Origin: a bacterium
GTDB taxonomy: Bacteria; Pseudomonadota; Gammaproteobacteria; Burkholderiales; Burkholderiaceae_C
DNA: 7,156 bases
Reading direction: 5' to 3'
Assembly (NCBI GenBank): GCA_030824095.1
Contig: JAVBYK010000304.1
Coordinates: forward strand, 1 to 7,156
Shown: positions 6,875 to 7,156 of the stretch, one piece after another
Numbering within the stretch: the stretch's first letter is position 1
How the letters are laid out: each line of letters opens with the position of its first letter
Position numbers and translations under genes: made by a program
Notes under the pieces: generated by a model
Told to the model about the DNA's origin: nothing
The model's database searches: none
What the model saw: only the letters and a program-made list of their open reading frames with translations

Positions 6875-7156
6875 TCAGTTACGGAAGGGCCACAGATGGA
6901 AAAAACGGCGAATGCGCCGCCACACTTCTGCGAGCCCATGCGGCTCGAAAACCAGAAATCCGATGATCAGCAGACCAAAGATGATGGTGCGCACCGGCGA
7001 CAGGAACACCGTGAGTTCCGTGTTGTTGGGCAGCAGGTCAAACACCAGCTTGAGCAGCTCGGGCACCATGGTCATGAACACCGCGCCCAGAATGCCGCCC
7101 AGGATGGAGCCCATGCCGCCGACGATGATGGCGGCCAGGAAGAAGATGGACATCAA
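6875..7156 (-). CDS. livM: LivM-type ABC permease, C-terminal part only
   Basis: Only the last 93 residues of a branched-chain-type inner-membrane permease are inside the window; the gene continues beyond the right edge, so the leading TTG is an internal leucine codon and not a start. Seen: a hydrophobic segment leading into GGMGSILGGILGAVF (13-27), the conserved BPD_transp_2 motif near the cytoplasmic coupling region, then a helix containing PELLK (32-36), a last membrane helix (about 57-70), and FEPHGLAEVW (70-79) with a basic tail. The EP-GLA ending is characteristic of LivM rather than LivH, from family knowledge. The gene is upstream of the binding-protein gene with a 52-base gap in which I see no terminator or promoter, so it belongs to the same operon. 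LivH and LivG would be expected further right. Confidence 0.88.
   Translation of the reverse strand: MMSIFFLAAIIVGGMGSILGGILGAVFMTMVPELLKLVFDLLPNNTELTVFLSPVRTIIFGLLIIGFLVFEPHGLAEVWRRIRRFFHLWPFRN

Noticed and set aside
5632..6966. A 444-codon open frame on the + strand opposite the binding-protein gene
   Set aside because: Same antisense effect. The minus-strand protein has a signal peptide, ribosome site and full binding-protein fold pattern, while the plus-strand translation has a low-complexity H/G/A/V-rich look.

Overview
The window looks like chromosomal DNA of a high-GC betaproteobacterium, most likely Burkholderiales, family Comamonadaceae (Rhodoferax/Polaromonas/Acidovorax type). This rests on uniform GC-rich codon use, on the branched-chain-type ABC importer fused in one operon to acyl-CoA metabolism genes, and on an intergenic repeat that I recognise from memory as typical of that family. 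No database search was possible, so the placement is inference. There are no RNA genes, mobile elements, CRISPR arrays or phage genes, and no gene-free stretch longer than 67 bases.

Left part (2-2100, + strand): a membrane glycosyltransferase of the GT39/ArnT-like type, cut at its 5' end by the window edge, overlaps by four bases (ATGA) a PAP2-family lipid phosphatase with all three signature motifs intact. The two probably form one transcription unit that works on polyprenyl-phosphate-linked sugars at the outer face of the inner membrane.

Middle (2101-2167): a 67-base convergent intergenic region, AT-rich compared with its surroundings, holds a degenerate copy of a Comamonadaceae-type intergenic repeat with a 6-bp hairpin.

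Right part (2168-7156, - strand, read right to left): a tight operon. The order is the end of a LivM-type permease (cut by the window edge), a periplasmic substrate-binding protein, a LivF-type ATPase, a long AMP-forming acyl-CoA ligase (4-base ATGA overlap with the ATPase gene) and a crotonase-fold protein. Gaps are 52, 8, -4 and 37 bases. The layout suggests one route: capture of a carboxylic acid in the periplasm, ABC import, activation to the CoA thioester, and isomerisation or degradation of the acyl-CoA. LivH and LivG partners are expected beyond the right edge. The substrate cannot be read from sequence; a fatty, branched, terpenoid or aromatic acid is more consistent with the neighbours than an amino acid.

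I see no convincing undescribed system. The points most worth a second look are the transport-plus-activation operon, the crotonase lacking both classical catalytic glutamates, the basic C-terminal tail on the LivF-like ATPase, and the intergenic repeat.
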